Shown here piece after piece: positions 16,660-30,251 of a stretch of DNA of 64,000 nt (positions within the stretch are counted from its first letter, which is position 1; the number at the start of each line of letters is the position of its first letter). The DNA is from Sphingomonas anseongensis. GTDB taxonomy: Bacteria; Pseudomonadota; Alphaproteobacteria; Sphingomonadales; Sphingomonadaceae. Both the position numbers and the translations under genes were made by a program. The notes under the pieces are model-generated. The model was not told the origin of the DNA, searched no databases, and worked only from the letters and a program-made list of their open reading frames with translations. The DNA lies in the NCBI RefSeq assembly GCF_023516495.1, contig NZ_JAMGBC010000001.1, positions 1,760,501 to 1,824,500 on the forward strand, given 5' to 3'.

Positions 16660-17660
16660 GTGGCCGCCTGGATCGTCTCCAGCTTGCGCTCCCATTCGAG
16701 CGCGTCGCGAACGATCGTCTCGATGTCGTTGAAGCGCGGAGTCCAGGCGAGCGCCTTGAGCAGTCTCGCGTTGCCCGCGACCAACGCCGGCGGGTCGCCC
16801 GCCCGCCTCGGCTTCATCTCGCGCCTGATCGGCTCGTTGAGCTGGCGGTCCAGCGCGTCGAGCACTTCCAGGACCGACAGGCCTCGGCCGTAGCCGCAGT
16901 TCAAGAGCAGGTTCTCGTCTGGCGCGTCGATCAGGCGCTGGAGCGCGAGCACGTGCGCATCGGCTAGGTCGCTGACGTGAATGTAGTCGCGGATGCAGGT
17001 GCCGTCGGGCGTCGGATAATCGCTGCCGAACACGTCGACATGGTCGCGCTTGCCGGTAGCCGCTTCGACGGCGATCTTGATCAGGTGGGTCGATCCCTTG
17101 CCGATCTGTCCTGAACGAAGCTCGCGGTCAGCACCGGACACGTTGAAGTAGCGGAGCGCGCCATAGTTGAAGCCGTAGGCGGCCGAGCAATCGGCGAGCA
17201 TCCACTCGGTCATCAGCTTCGACGCGCCATAGGGATTGATCGGAGCCTTTGCGGCATCCTCGTCGACCGGAATCGTTTCCGGCGCGCCGTAGACCGCCGC
17301 CGTGGAGGAAAAGAGGATGTGGCGCACTCCGCCCGCGACCGCCGCCGATATCAGCGCGTGGGTCGCGACGGTGTTGTTGCCATAATACGCGAGCGGGTTC
17401 GTGACGCTTTCGGGAACGACGATCGAGCCGGCGAAATGCATGATCGCGCCGATCTTCTGCTCGGCGAGGATCCGCTCGACCAGCGAGCGGTCGGCGATAT
17501 TGCCTTCGTAGAAGGGGACGTCCCCGGGCACGACGATGCGGCTGCCGTTGGACAGGTCGTCGATGATTGCGACCGGCCAGCCGGAGTCCTTGAGCGCTAG
17601 GACTGCATGGCTTCCGATGTAACCGGCGCCGCCGGTGACGAGGACGGGGACTTTCGACAT
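16656..17660 (-). CDS. galE: UDP-glucose 4-epimerase
   Basis: 334-residue extended SDR that interconverts UDP-glucose and UDP-galactose for surface polysaccharides. Seen: NAD-binding GGAGYIGSH at 10-18, Ser118-Ser119-Thr120, and catalytic Tyr144/Lys148 in YGASK; also RYFNVSGAD and the GTCIRDYIHVSDLA block typical of GalE. Length is normal. It stands alone, without other gal genes. Confidence 0.93.
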   Translation of the reverse strand: MSKVPVLVTGGAGYIGSHAVLALKDSGWPVAIIDDLSNGSRIVVPGDVPFYEGNIADRSLVERILAEQKIGAIMHFAGSIVVPESVTNPLAYYGNNTVATHALISAAVAGGVRHILFSSTAAVYGAPETIPVDEDAAKAPINPYGASKLMTEWMLADCSAAYGFNYGALRYFNVSGADRELRSGQIGKGSTHLIKIAVEAATGKRDHVDVFGSDYPTPDGTCIRDYIHVSDLADAHVLALQRLIDAPDENLLLNCGYGRGLSVLEVLDALDRQLNEPIRREMKPRRAGDPPALVAGNARLLKALAWTPRFNDIETIVRDALEWERKLETIQAAT

Positions 17661-17721
17661 GAGTTCAGCGCGCTAGCGAAGCGCGCCGAGCAATGCCAGC
17701 CGAAGCTTCGGACGCTGCGCC

Positions 17722-17928
17722 CTAAAGGGCCGGAGCCGCGGGAGCCGCCGGAGCCGCGGGTGCCGCCGGGGCGGCAGGAGCGGCAGGAGCGGGAGGCGCT
17801 GCGGGGGCGGCAGGAGCAGCAGCAGGCAGGCTGGAGAAATATCCAGGCGGCGCTAGCCATGCCTCAATCCCCGCCGCGACGGCGAGCAACCCCGACACCA
17901 CCAAGACGCCGACCATAATTTTTTTCAT
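17722..17928 (-). CDS. Small membrane-anchored Ala/Pro-repeat protein
   Basis: 68 residues: lysine start, one hydrophobic helix (MVGVLVVSGLLAVAAGIEAWL, about 5-25), then a tail of about 35 residues made almost only of Ala and Pro in a PAA rhythm, ending in Leu. The DNA is a low-complexity GC tract. Such a tail would be an extended rod or linker. Conservation cannot be judged from one sequence. Confidence 0.5.
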   Translation of the reverse strand: MKKIMVGVLVVSGLLAVAAGIEAWLAPPGYFSSLPAAAPAAPAAPPAPAAPAAPAAPAAPAAPAAPAL

Positions 17929-17976
17929 GACTATTCCTGTCTTCTGACGAGCGACCCGAAAGGGGCCTCCACGAGA

Positions 17977-18729
17977 TCAGTCTTTGCAGCTGCCGGCGCG
18001 CAGGCAAGACACACGTTCGATTACCGCCCTCGTGGCATTGAGCTCCAGCTCGCGATAGTGCGCGAACTGCGCCTGGTCACGAGCGAGCTTAGGCAGGAGT
18101 GCGACGGCAGCAGGGTCAGCACGAAGCGTGTCGACGTTTACCCCGCAGCGGAACGTATCCGCTCCCCCGCCGCCCATCTGCCATGGCATGTGCGGCTCGA
18201 TCACCGCGGCGTAACGCTGAAAACCTTCGCGGAAAAAGACGAGCTGGCTGTCAGAGAAGGCTCGGTTCGCATCGGCTTGCCGAAGCAGCAGGCGCAATTT
18301 CTCGTCACTGATCTGCTCGGCACGCTCACCGGCAGCCAGGCCGCCGGCACCGGCTGAGTGGCGCTGCACTGCGGGCAGGCGAAGAAGGTTGCACTGGGAA
18401 TCGCCTTGCCGGTGGTAGGCTTTGTGAGCGACCGGATCGGTGACGGCGCGGGCGAGAAGCCGATAGTTCGCGACGCTCTCGAGATGTTGATTTCGCGCCG
18501 CTTCAAGCACGGCATAATCCCCGCGCGCCTCCTCTTCGATGCGCTGCCACAGCTGCCGCTCTTGCGAGGCCCGCTGCCGACGCTCGCCCCAATTGGTAAG
18601 CTCGAAGGCGATCAGAATTCCGACGACGACCACGACCAGCTCGATGGAGACGGCCCACCAATCGGTCGAACGGAGCTTGCCGTTGCCCTTCGAAAGCAGA
18701 GTGGAAATGCGCTGCAGCGCTGTGCCCAT
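17977..18729 (-). CDS. Membrane protein of the DUF6090-like type
   Basis: 250 residues: a short cytosolic start, a transmembrane segment (SIELVVVVVGILIAFELTNWGERR, about 28-47), then a helical soluble domain. The helix followed by an aromatic-Asn-Trp motif resembles the DUF6090 group (VVIGILIALQINNWNE). Function unknown. A second, diverged member of the same type is at 51793-52590. The C-terminus has three cysteines (about 203, 241 and 247). Confidence 0.65.
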   Translation of the reverse strand: MGTALQRISTLLSKGNGKLRSTDWWAVSIELVVVVVGILIAFELTNWGERRQRASQERQLWQRIEEEARGDYAVLEAARNQHLESVANYRLLARAVTDPVAHKAYHRQGDSQCNLLRLPAVQRHSAGAGGLAAGERAEQISDEKLRLLLRQADANRAFSDSQLVFFREGFQRYAAVIEPHMPWQMGGGGADTFRCGVNVDTLRADPAAVALLPKLARDQAQFAHYRELELNATRAVIERVSCLRAGSCKD

Positions 18730-18860
18730 TGCTGAACATTATGGCGAGAAGTGTCCGCTGCCCACCCATTGCGAACCATCCAGTTGCTGAAATCACCGCA
18801 GCCGGGGAGGGGCGGTTTGCAGCGCGGCCGCAGGGCCAGCAACACCGCAAGCTAGCGGCG

Positions 18861-18879
18861 GACCCCGCCAGCTGGGGTC
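18861..18879 (-). terminator. Stem-loop after the BNR-repeat gene
   Basis: GACCCC / GGGGTC, 6-bp stem with 7-base loop, directly after the stop at 18881 on the minus strand. No T-run. The rest of 18730-18880 shows no gene. Confidence 0.3.
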
Positions 18880-18880
18880 G

Positions 18881-22108
<3,228 letters not shown>

Positions 22109-22263
22109 TGGTCGACTCCTACCCCGAGTTCGCCGCCTAGGTCCGTCCCCGGCACAGGTCAAACGGGCTGCGCGGCGGCTTGCGCCGCCGCTGCCGTTTG
22201 CCTCATCCGCACCGCCGCACTATCAGCCTGCGCCAACACAAACGCCCCAACGGCAAGGACCCG

Positions 22264-23430
22264 ATGACCCTCACCATCTCTAGCGCGTTCGACGCAGGCA
22301 ACATCCGCGTCGTGAAGCAGGACGGAAGCTCCGCCGACCTGGAGATCGTCAAGGACCACATGAGCGACTTCTACCAGTGGTTCTATTTCCGCGTCGCGGG
22401 CGGCAAGGGCCGCGAACTGACGCTGCGCATCACCAATTGCGGCGGCTCCGCTTATCCGCACGGTTGGCCCGACTATCGCGCCTGCATCTCGGCGGACCGC
22501 GACGAATGGGTCCGGGCCGACGGCACCAGCTATGCGGACGGCGTACTCACCATCCGCTTCACGCCGAGCACCGATGTCGTCTGGGTCGCCTATTTCGCGC
22601 CTTATTCGATGGAACGGCATCACGATCTGGTGACCTCCGTCGCGTCGCTTCCGGGGGTCGATTACGCCTCGCTCGGCAAGTCGCTCGACGGGCAGGACAT
22701 CGACTGCCTGACGATGGGCGAGGGTCCGGTGAACGTCTGGCTCTATGCCCGCCAGCACCCCGGCGAGAGCATGGCTGAATGGTGGATGGAAGGCGCCCTC
22801 GAAAAGCTCACCGATCTCGACGATCCGGTTACTCGCGTGCTCCGCAAGGAATGCACCTTCCGGGTGGTCCCGAACATGAATCCGGACGGGTCGCGGCGCG
22901 GCCATCTTCGCACCAATGCCGTCGGCGTGAACCTCAATCGCGAATGGCACGCGCCTTCGGCCGACAAGAGCCCGGAAGTGTTGTGCGTCCGCAATGCGAT
23001 GGACGAAACCGGAGTGGACTTTGCGATGGACATCCACGGCGACGAGGCGATCCCCGCCAACTTCCTCGCAGGATTTGAGGGTATCCCGTCGCTCAGCGAC
23101 CGCCAGTCGCGGCTCTTCGCCGCGTTCAGCGAGACCCTCGAGCGGCTGTCGCCCGATTTCCAGACCCGCCAGGGCTATGAGATTCCGAAGCCCGGCGAAG
23201 CGAACATGTCGATGTCCACGACCCAGCTGGCGGAGCGCTACGGCTGCGTGTCCATGACTCTCGAAATGCCGTTCAAGGACAATTTCGACCTTCCCGACGA
23301 CGTCTACGGCTGGAGCCCGGAGCGCTCCAAGCACCTGGCGCGCGCCTGCCTCGATTCGCTCCACGCGCTGCTTCCGGCGTTGAAGGAGGCGAGGACGGAG
23401 AAGCCGAAGGCCGAGAGGGTCGATGCCTAG
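22264..23430 (+). CDS. M14-family carboxypeptidase, cytosolic (Nna1/AGBL-like) type
   Basis: 388 residues, no signal peptide. N-terminal beta-sandwich (about 1-135) followed by the zinc carboxypeptidase domain. Seen: [12 protein letters not shown] (zinc HxxE), [27 protein letters not shown] (Asn-Arg substrate clamp), DIHGDE (third zinc His), and TLEMPFKDN with the catalytic Glu. This group removes C-terminal acidic residues. The stop overlaps the gpmA start by eight bases. ATG 22264 begins the conserved N-domain; the frame upstream is rejected. Confidence 0.88.
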   Translation: MTLTISSAFDAGNIRVVKQDGSSADLEIVKDHMSDFYQWFYFRVAGGKGRELTLRITNCGGSAYPHGWPDYRACISADRDEWVRADGTSYADGVLTIRFTPSTDVVWVAYFAPYSMERHHDLVTSVASLPGVDYASLGKSLDGQDIDCLTMGEGPVNVWLYARQHPGESMAEWWMEGALEKLTDLDDPVTRVLRKECTFRVVPNMNPDGSRRGHLRTNAVGVNLNREWHAPSADKSPEVLCVRNAMDETGVDFAMDIHGDEAIPANFLAGFEGIPSLSDRQSRLFAAFSETLERLSPDFQTRQGYEIPKPGEANMSMSTTQLAERYGCVSMTLEMPFKDNFDLPDDVYGWSPERSKHLARACLDSLHALLPALKEARTEKPKAERVDA

Positions 23431-24109
23431 GCTGGTCCTGGTCCGTCACGGCCAGTCGCAGTGGAACCTGGAGAATAGATTCACCGGCTGGTGGGACGTC
23501 GGCCTGTCGGAAAAGGGAGTCGCCGAGGCGGCCGCCGCCGGTGAGCTGATGAAGGCGAAGGGCTTCGAGTTCGACGTCTGCTTCACCAGCGTACTGACGC
23601 GTGCGATCCTGACTCTCGACATTGCGCTCGAGGCGATGGACCGGCTTTGGCTTCCTGTCTTCAAGCACTGGCGGTTGAATGAGCGCCACTATGGCGGGCT
23701 GACCGGGCTCAACAAGCAGGAGATGCGCGAGAAGGTCGGCGAGGTGCAGGTCAAGATCTGGCGCCGCTCGTTCGACATCCCGCCGCCGCCGCTGGAGGCG
23801 GACAGCCCGTACAACGTCAGCCGCGACCGCCGCTATTCGGGGGTCGAGGTGCCGGCGACCGAGAGCCTCAAGGATACGATAGAGCGCGTCCTGCCTTATT
23901 GGGACGAAGCCATCGCGCCTGCGCTGAGGTCGGGGCAACGGGTGCTGATCAGCGCCCACGGCAATTCCATCCGCGCCCTGGTCAAGCATCTGTCGGGGCT
24001 AGGCGACGAAGAGGTCGTCGGGGTCGAAATCCCGACCGGCCAGCCGCTGGTTTACGAGCTCGACGACGACCTCAGGCTCGTCGAAACCTATTATCTGAAC
24101 GAGCGCTAG
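23423..24109 (+). CDS. gpmA: 2,3-bisphosphoglycerate-dependent phosphoglycerate mutase
   Basis: 228 residues; glycolysis/gluconeogenesis enzyme interconverting 3- and 2-phosphoglycerate. Seen: RHGQSQWN with the phospho-accepting His9, [27 protein letters not shown] and the second catalytic histidine in [11 protein letters not shown]. Length agrees with family (228-250). Overlaps the M14 gene by eight bases and converges with the GGDEF gene, sharing stop bases 24106-24109. Confidence 0.93.
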   Translation: MPRLVLVRHGQSQWNLENRFTGWWDVGLSEKGVAEAAAAGELMKAKGFEFDVCFTSVLTRAILTLDIALEAMDRLWLPVFKHWRLNERHYGGLTGLNKQEMREKVGEVQVKIWRRSFDIPPPPLEADSPYNVSRDRRYSGVEVPATESLKDTIERVLPYWDEAIAPALRSGQRVLISAHGNSIRALVKHLSGLGDEEVVGVEIPTGQPLVYELDDDLRLVETYYLNER

Positions 24110-24669
24110 GCCGCCGCGGACTTTTCCGCGTACATCGCCCGGTCGGCCCGTGCGATCACCGCGTCGGTCGTGTCATTGGCGGCCACCATCGTCACCCCGA
24201 TTGCGATGCTGAGCGGAAGCCGGTTGCCGTCGCAATGGCTCTCGTGTTCGTCGATCAGGGTTTTCAACCGCCCGGCAGTTTCGCGAGCGGTCTCCTCGTC
24301 GGCATGGACGAGAAGCACTCCGAACTCGTCGCCTCCGAGCCGTGCGACGCAATCGCTCTTGCGCACTCCGCTTGCAAGCGCGTTGGCGACGTGGATCAGC
24401 GCCTCGTCGCCGGCCTTGTGGCCGAAGCTGTCGTTGATCCGCTTGAGCCCGTCGATGTCGACGAACAGCATCGCCCCGCCTTCGCCGTAGCGGCTGACCC
24501 GGGCGATCAGCGCCTCGAGCTCGCGCATGAAGCCTCGGCGGTTGGGAACGTGGACCAGCGAATCCTGGTGGGCGAGCGCGTCGAGCTGGCGGACTCGTTC
24601 CTCCAGCCGGGCGATCTTCTCGCGCAGCCGCTCGATTTCCTCGAACGCCTCGGCACCCGGCGACTCCAT
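24106..24669 (-). CDS. Diguanylate cyclase (GGDEF), cytosolic
   Basis: 187 residues. A coiled-coil start ([22 protein letters not shown], about 8-30) followed by one GGDEF domain. The active site RLGGDEF is intact, and the inhibitory I-site RKSD sits exactly five residues before it, so an active, feedback-controlled c-di-GMP synthase is likely. No sensory domain or membrane segment; the coiled coil would drive dimerisation. Start ATG at 24669 after GGATGGGGGC; longer in-frame starts lie in the purE promoter region and are rejected. Confidence 0.88.
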   Translation of the reverse strand: MESPGAEAFEEIERLREKIARLEERVRQLDALAHQDSLVHVPNRRGFMRELEALIARVSRYGEGGAMLFVDIDGLKRINDSFGHKAGDEALIHVANALASGVRKSDCVARLGGDEFGVLLVHADEETARETAGRLKTLIDEHESHCDGNRLPLSIAIGVTMVAANDTTDAVIARADRAMYAEKSAAA

Positions 24670-24805
24670 GCCCCCATCCTTCACCGGCTGTGGATAACGC
24701 CAAATTAGGGGCAGGTGAATTGCAGTCATCCGACTGTCCCGATTGCGAACAGCGGGTGGCGACCCTAAACGGCGCATTCCGCGACCGCGATCAGGAAGGC
24801 GAAGA

Positions 24806-25288
24806 GTGACTGCTCCCCAGGTTGGAATCATCATGGGCAGCAAGTCCGACTGGGACACGATGGTCCATGCCGCCGAGATGCTCGACAGCCTCGGAGTCGC
24901 CCACGAAACGAAGATCGTCTCCGCCCACCGCACTCCGGAACGCCTCTATGAATATGCCCGGGCCGCCCGCGGCCGTGGGCTCAAGGTGATCATCGCCGGT
25001 GCCGGGGGCGCCGCCCACCTCCCCGGAATGGCGGCGTCGATGACGATAATTCCGGTGCTCGGAGTTCCGGTCGAAACCAAGTCCCTCAAGGGCATGGATA
25101 GCCTGCTTTCGATCGTGCAGATGCCCGCCGGAATCCCGGTCGGCACGCTGGCGATCGGCAAGGCGGGAGCGATCAACGCCGCATTGCTCGCCGCCTCGAT
25201 CCTCGCGGCCGGGGACGAACGGCTCGCCGAACGGCTCGAAAGGCATCGCTCGGAGCAAACCGCCTCGGTGGCCGACTCCCCCGAATGA
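24806..25288 (+). CDS. purE: N5-carboxyaminoimidazole ribonucleotide mutase
   Basis: 160 residues. Class I PurE, which moves the carboxyl of N5-CAIR to give CAIR in purine synthesis. Seen: [34 protein letters not shown] and the [16 protein letters not shown] segment. Start GTG at 24806 after AGGAAGG; a longer frame from 24776 lacks a ribosome site. The stop overlaps the purK start by four bases (ATGA). Confidence 0.95.
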   Translation: MTAPQVGIIMGSKSDWDTMVHAAEMLDSLGVAHETKIVSAHRTPERLYEYARAARGRGLKVIIAGAGGAAHLPGMAASMTIIPVLGVPVETKSLKGMDSLLSIVQMPAGIPVGTLAIGKAGAINAALLAASILAAGDERLAERLERHRSEQTASVADSPE

Positions 25289-26343
25289 TCGTCGAGCCGG
25301 GCTCCACGATCGGGATCATCGGCGGCGGCCAGCTCGGCAAGATGCTCGCCGTCGCCGCCGCCCAGCTTGGCTACAAATGCCACGTGTTCGAGCCCGGCGA
25401 GGCGCCGTGCGCCGCGGATGTCGCGGCTGAGTTCACGCGCGCCGCTTACTCCGACCTCGATGCGCTCCGCCGCTTCGCCGACAGCGTCGACGTCGCCACC
25501 TATGAGTTTGAGAACGTCCCCGCCGCCTCGCTCGAGGTCATCGCCTCCAAGCTCCGGCCAGGGGTTGCCTCGCTCAAGATCGGACAGGACCGCGCTCTTG
25601 AGAAGGAGTTCATCGAGGGCACTGGAGCCCAGGTCGGTCCGTGGCTCCGGGTCGATAGCGAAGCAGACGCGCTCGCGGCCGAGCAGAAGCTCGGAACGCC
25701 GCTCGTCCTGAAGACCCGCCGGCTAGGTTATGACGGTAAGGGCCAGGCCTGGGCGCACGAGGCCGGATCCATCGTCGAGACCTGGGACTCGATCGGCCGC
25801 CAGCCCGCCGTCGCCGAGGCGCGCATCGCCTTCGATTGCGAATTCTCGGTGGTGCTCGCGCGCTCGGCCGACGGAGCCAGCGTCACCTGGGACCTTCCGC
25901 TCAACGACCATGACAATGGCATCCTCCGCCGCTCGACCGTTCCGGCCGGCGAGATCGTCGATCGCCACCGCGACGAAGCGGTGCGCGTCGCGACCCGGAT
26001 AGCCGACGCCCTCGGCCATATCGGGGTCCTCACGGTGGAGTTCTTCGCCACGCCCGACGGCCCGATCGTCAACGAGATCGCGCCCCGCGTGCACAACAGC
26101 GGCCACTGGACGATCGAGGGCGCGGTGACCTGCCAGTTCGAGCAGCACATCCGCGCCATCTGCGGCCTCCCGTTCGGTTCGACCCGGCTCGTCGGTGCAT
26201 CGGCGGTGATGGAAAACCTGCTCGGCGACGAGATCGCGACCTGGGCCGAGCTGGTCGCCGATCCGGACGCCCATGTTCACATTTACGGCAAGGGCCAGCC
26301 TCGCCCGGGCCGCAAGATGGGGCACGTCACGCGCATCCGCTGA
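25285..26343 (+). CDS. purK: N5-carboxyaminoimidazole ribonucleotide synthase
   Basis: 352-residue ATP-grasp enzyme that makes N5-CAIR from AIR, bicarbonate and ATP, feeding PurE. Seen: [13 protein letters not shown], the TYEFENVP segment, [12 protein letters not shown] glycine loop, [16 protein letters not shown] (metal and substrate loop). Length normal. Translationally coupled to purE. Confidence 0.95.
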   Translation: MIVEPGSTIGIIGGGQLGKMLAVAAAQLGYKCHVFEPGEAPCAADVAAEFTRAAYSDLDALRRFADSVDVATYEFENVPAASLEVIASKLRPGVASLKIGQDRALEKEFIEGTGAQVGPWLRVDSEADALAAEQKLGTPLVLKTRRLGYDGKGQAWAHEAGSIVETWDSIGRQPAVAEARIAFDCEFSVVLARSADGASVTWDLPLNDHDNGILRRSTVPAGEIVDRHRDEAVRVATRIADALGHIGVLTVEFFATPDGPIVNEIAPRVHNSGHWTIEGAVTCQFEQHIRAICGLPFGSTRLVGASAVMENLLGDEIATWAELVADPDAHVHIYGKGQPRPGRKMGHVTRIR

Positions 26344-26451
26344 CCGCGGCGGCGCCATTCGTCGTCCGCGGAATGCCGTTCGCCGAACCGGCCCGCCATC
26401 CACGATTTTCAGCCTTGTCTTTCGTTCGCTGCCGGTCTCATCCGCTCGAGG

Positions 26452-26649
26452 ATGAGTTGCATTTCGCTACCAACTCGCGCTGCCGAGCCCGAACAGCCCG
26501 AGACGACCGGGCTCTCCTGGACTTCCGTCGTTCGCGGGATCCGGATCCGTGCGGTCAGGCAGCCGCCCGACATGGCCCTTGACCTCCTTCAATGGGCCGA
26601 CTTCGTTGACGGGATGGCGCGGCTTCAGGAGCGCGAAGCCCGACGCTGA
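26452..26649 (+). CDS. Possible small protein, function unknown
   Basis: 65 residues beginning MSCISLP and ending with a helical segment (MALDLLQWADFVDGMARLQEREARR). From about codon 11 third positions are strongly GC, like the neighbours, which supports coding. Ribosome site weak (GAGG directly before the ATG). If it is not real, the 26344-26716 spacer has no other gene I can support. Confidence 0.4.
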   Translation: MSCISLPTRAAEPEQPETTGLSWTSVVRGIRIRAVRQPPDMALDLLQWADFVDGMARLQEREARR

Positions 26650-26716
26650 CGCCCGGTCTGGACAGGCCATCGAGGGTGCGCTACAAATGTAGCGCAAGCC
26701 TCGAAAGGTCCACGCC

Positions 26717-27280
26717 ATGCGCTCCACCGCTCTGCTCTTCCCGCTCGCGCTCACGACGGCTGCTCCGCTCGCCGCGGCCGAGACCGTGCCCGTCCAGGCT
26801 TTCCGCCAGGTCGAGCTTCGCGGCGGCGGCAATGTCGTCCTTCGCCCCGGCGCGGTGGAACAGGTGACGATCGTCGAGGGCAGCAGCCAGTTCACCACGT
26901 TCCGGGTCGACGGCGAGGGACGGCTCATCATCAATGCCTGCAACGATCGCTGTCCGCGCCATTATTCGCTCCGGATCGAAATCCAGGTGCCGAAGGTCGT
27001 GCCGTCCGCCGTCAAGGGCGGAGGGACCATCACCGCCGCTCCCGGCTTCGCCAGGCAGCGCGAGATTGCGATCGCGGTCGACGGCGGCGGGCTGATCGAC
27101 ATGCGCGCCGTTTCTGCAGTGACGGTTGCCGCAGCCGTTACCGGCGGCGGCAAGATCCTGTCCGGCGTCTCCGACACGCTCGCGGCCGCGGTGATGGGCG
27201 GCGGCGAAATCCGCTACCTCGGAGATCCCAAGACGACGATCGCAATCAACGGCGGCGGCAACGTCCGCAGAGCTGACTGA
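26717..27280 (+). CDS. Exported GIN-domain (DUF2807) protein
   Basis: 187 residues, signal peptide 1-21 (cleavage after AAA). The rest is a right-handed beta-helix type GIN / auto-transporter adhesin head domain; the Gly-Gly-Gly turns (RGGGNVV, KGGGTIT, DGGGLID, TGGGKIL, MGGGEIR, NGGGNVR) recur about every 20-35 residues. Role unknown; envelope location inferred. Two cysteines (about 75 and 79). Confidence 0.8.
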   Translation: MRSTALLFPLALTTAAPLAAAETVPVQAFRQVELRGGGNVVLRPGAVEQVTIVEGSSQFTTFRVDGEGRLIINACNDRCPRHYSLRIEIQVPKVVPSAVKGGGTITAAPGFARQREIAIAVDGGGLIDMRAVSAVTVAAAVTGGGKILSGVSDTLAAAVMGGGEIRYLGDPKTTIAINGGGNVRRAD

Positions 27281-27283
27281 CGA

Positions 27284-30118
27284 CTAGCGCGCCGGCACTT
27301 CTTCCACCGGAAGTCCGAGCTTCGCCAGTTGCGGCTTCACCTTGGCCGCGTCGCCGACGACCACGAAAACTAAGGCGTTGGGATCGAGCATTTGTGCGAG
27401 CGCCTGGTCGACCTGGGTCTGGGTGAGCGAGCGGTAGCGGTCGGCGATCAGCTCGTAATAATTGTCGGGCCGGCCATAGAGCGCATTGCTCTCCATCGCT
27501 CCCAGAACCGCGTCGCTGGTCTGGAACTGGCCCGGCAACTCGCCGGTGGCGCTCGCGATCGACAGGTCCAGCTCATGCTGGGTGATCTTCTTGTCCCCAA
27601 GCAGGCCGTTGACGATGCTCATCAGCTCGGCGATCGAATCGCCCGTCCGGTCCGCCTGCACTGCGGCGCTGATGAGGTAGGGCACCGCCTGCTCGCGAAG
27701 GACGGTGATGCTGTAGGGCGAATAGGCCCAGCCCTTGTCCTCGCGAAGGTTCATGTTGATCCGGGAGAAGGTGCCGCTTCCAAGCACGTCGCTGGCCGCA
27801 AGGCTCGCGGTCAGATCGTCGCGGGGATTCAGCGGGGTCATCTCGCCGCCATAGATCACCGATTGCGGCGATCCGGGCCTGTTGATCAACACGATCCGCG
27901 GGGCAGTCGCGCGCGCCGGGACGGTCCCGAACTGCTTCTGGCCTGCCGCTACCGATGGCGGCGCCCAGTTGCCGAATGCACGGTCCAGCTCCGCCTTCAC
28001 CTCCTCGAGCGGGCGGTCGGAAACGACGAATAGCTCCGCCTTGTCCGGGCGAAGCCAGCGATCCTTGAACGCTATCAGATCGTCGCGGGTGAAGGCCTTG
28101 ATCGCCTCCTCGTCGCCGATCGCCGTCGTCCCGTACGGATGCGTGTCGCCGAACAGCTGACGCATATATTCGCGCTGCGCCATGCTTGCGGGCGTCGTCT
28201 TTGCTTCCTGGACGGCATTGACCAGCTGGCCGCGCACACGCTCGACGTCGCCGGTGTTGAACGCGGCGTTGCGGACGACGTCCGCCATCAGCTCGAGGCT
28301 CGGCGCCAGGTTGGCGCTGAGCGCCGACAGCGACACCGTGCTTCGGTCGGCGCTACCGCCCGGCGCAAGGATCGCGCCCAGCCGCTCCTTGTCCTCGGCG
28401 ATCTGCTGCGACGTCCGCTTCGCGGTGCCTTCGTCGAGAAGGCTCATCACCATGTTCTGAAGTCCGCGCCGGCCCGGAGCGTCGGCCGCGTAACCCGCGT
28501 CGAAGCTCAGCCCGACCTGGGTCACCGGCGCCGCCGCGCGATGCGCATAGGCAAGCTTGATCCCGTTCGACAGGGTCGTGTGCGCGACGTCAGGGAAATC
28601 GAGCGGCACGGAAGCGCCGACGGGCGGCATCTCGCGATGAACCACCGGCACCTTGATGTCGGCGGTCTTCTTCGACGGCTTAGCCTTGGCCTCGACGTAG
28701 GGCGGGCGCTCGCCGGGCTCCACGGTCAGCTTTAGCACCGGGCGGCCGAGCCATTGCTGCATGGCCGCCTTGACCTCTGCCGGGGTCACCGACGCATAGG
28801 ATTCCAGCTGGCGGCGATAGAAATTGCTGTCGCCGTTGTAGAGCAGGCCTTCGGCGAGCGCGTTGTTCTGCGACGCGACGCGCTCCAGGCCGCGAACCCG
28901 TCCCGCAACCACCTGGGTCGCCGCGCGCTTGAGCTCGTCCTCGGTCGGGCCGTTGGCGATATAGTCGGCGACAATCTCGTCCAGCCGCTTTTCGAGCACG
29001 GCCGGATCGACTCCCGGCTTAACGTCGGCATCGATCTCCATGAAGCCGATGCGGTGGAACGGCTGCATGTTGGCCGAGACCGAGACTGCCAGCTTCTCGT
29101 CGCGCACCAGGATCTTGTCGAGCCTCGAGCTCGCAAGCCCGCCGAGCACCGAGGCGCCGAGATCGAGCGCAGCCAGCTGCGGCGACTGAAGCCCGGGCAC
29201 CGCCCAGTGGCGCTGGATCTCCACCGTTGGGATCCGGTCCTTCATCACGATCGATACGTCGTGGGGCAGGGTCGGCACGTCCGCCTGGGCGGGATTGTTT
29301 GCCTTCCGCCGTTCGATCGCTCCGAAATATTTGTTCATCAAGGCCTTGGCTTCGTCGACCGTGATGTCGCCCGACAGCGAGACGATCGCGTTGTTCGGGC
29401 CGTATTTGTCCAGGAACCACTGCTTCACGTCGGCGAGGCTGGCCGCGTCGAGGTCCGCCATCGAACCGATGGTGCTGTGGTGATACGGATGGCCTTCGGG
29501 GAACAGTGTCTCGAGGACCGTATATTCGACCAGGCCCTTGGGCTGGTTGTCGCCCTCGCGCTTCTCGTTCTGGACGACGCCGCGTTGAAGGTCGAGCCGC
29601 TTCTGGTCGAGCGCGCCGAGCAGATAGCCCATCCGGTCGGATTCCATGAACAGCGTCCGCTCGAGGTTCGGCTTGGGCACCGTCTCGAAATAGTTGGTCC
29701 GGTCGAACCACGTGGTTCCGTTCCAGTCGGTCGCGCCGACATTCTGCAGATAGCTCATGATCGGCTCGCGGACGTTCTCGGATCCGTAGAACATCAGATG
29801 CTCGAACAGGTGCGCGAAGCCGGTCTTGCCCTTGGGCTCGTCCTTCGACCCGACATTGTACCAGATGCCGAAGCCGACGACCGGCGCCTTGTGGTCCTCG
29901 TGCACAAGCACCGTCAGCCCATTGTCCAGGGTGAAGGTCTCGTGCGGAAGCGAGACTTCGTGGACGAGGCTCGGAAGCGGCGCCGGCTCGACGGGAGCCG
30001 GAACGACGGCTTCGACCGGCTGAGGCTGAGGCGCAACGGCAAGCTGCTGCGGAGCGGTCGCGCAGGCGGCGAGCGCAGAGGTGGCGAGCAGTACGGACAG
30101 TCGGGTCAGGTTTGTCAT
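27284..30118 (-). CDS. M16-family zinc protease, lipoprotein-like, double domain
   Basis: 944 residues. Pitrilysin/insulinase-type protease. Signal peptide with lipobox LAAC (Cys19), then two M16 repeats. The first has the inverted zinc motif HLFEH (His103, Glu106, His107) and the distal GluxxxxxxGlu region; the second (from about 520) lacks the motif and is the usual inactive partner half. It degrades peptides in the periplasm or at the outer membrane. The Pro-rich linker at 30-50 fits a tether. Stop three bases past the GIN gene's stop, convergent. Confidence 0.88.
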   Translation of the reverse strand: MTNLTRLSVLLATSALAACATAPQQLAVAPQPQPVEAVVPAPVEPAPLPSLVHEVSLPHETFTLDNGLTVLVHEDHKAPVVGFGIWYNVGSKDEPKGKTGFAHLFEHLMFYGSENVREPIMSYLQNVGATDWNGTTWFDRTNYFETVPKPNLERTLFMESDRMGYLLGALDQKRLDLQRGVVQNEKREGDNQPKGLVEYTVLETLFPEGHPYHHSTIGSMADLDAASLADVKQWFLDKYGPNNAIVSLSGDITVDEAKALMNKYFGAIERRKANNPAQADVPTLPHDVSIVMKDRIPTVEIQRHWAVPGLQSPQLAALDLGASVLGGLASSRLDKILVRDEKLAVSVSANMQPFHRIGFMEIDADVKPGVDPAVLEKRLDEIVADYIANGPTEDELKRAATQVVAGRVRGLERVASQNNALAEGLLYNGDSNFYRRQLESYASVTPAEVKAAMQQWLGRPVLKLTVEPGERPPYVEAKAKPSKKTADIKVPVVHREMPPVGASVPLDFPDVAHTTLSNGIKLAYAHRAAAPVTQVGLSFDAGYAADAPGRRGLQNMVMSLLDEGTAKRTSQQIAEDKERLGAILAPGGSADRSTVSLSALSANLAPSLELMADVVRNAAFNTGDVERVRGQLVNAVQEAKTTPASMAQREYMRQLFGDTHPYGTTAIGDEEAIKAFTRDDLIAFKDRWLRPDKAELFVVSDRPLEEVKAELDRAFGNWAPPSVAAGQKQFGTVPARATAPRIVLINRPGSPQSVIYGGEMTPLNPRDDLTASLAASDVLGSGTFSRINMNLREDKGWAYSPYSITVLREQAVPYLISAAVQADRTGDSIAELMSIVNGLLGDKKITQHELDLSIASATGELPGQFQTSDAVLGAMESNALYGRPDNYYELIADRYRSLTQTQVDQALAQMLDPNALVFVVVGDAAKVKPQLAKLGLPVEEVPAR

Positions 30119-30215
30119 GAATATGGGTCCCCGCGGAATTTCGCGGCGAGCTTAATCGAGGGTTCGGGGCAGGCAAGGCGATACCGCCGAGCGGCGTCAG
30201 GATTCGACGGACGGT

Positions 30216-30243
30216 CCGCGCCCGCATCCTTTGGCGGGCGCGG
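30216..30243 (-). terminator. Strong stem-loop between the 389-residue gene and the M16 gene
   Basis: Perfect 10-bp stem CCGCGCCCGC / GCGGGCGCGG with an 8-base loop, between two minus-strand genes. No T-run, so termination is plausible but not certain. Confidence 0.4.
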
Positions 30244-30251
30244 CGCTCGCC

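Noticed and set aside
26373-26582. Alternative plus-strand frame in the purK-GIN spacer
   Set aside because: Arg-rich and low third-position GC pattern; the frame at 26452 looks better.
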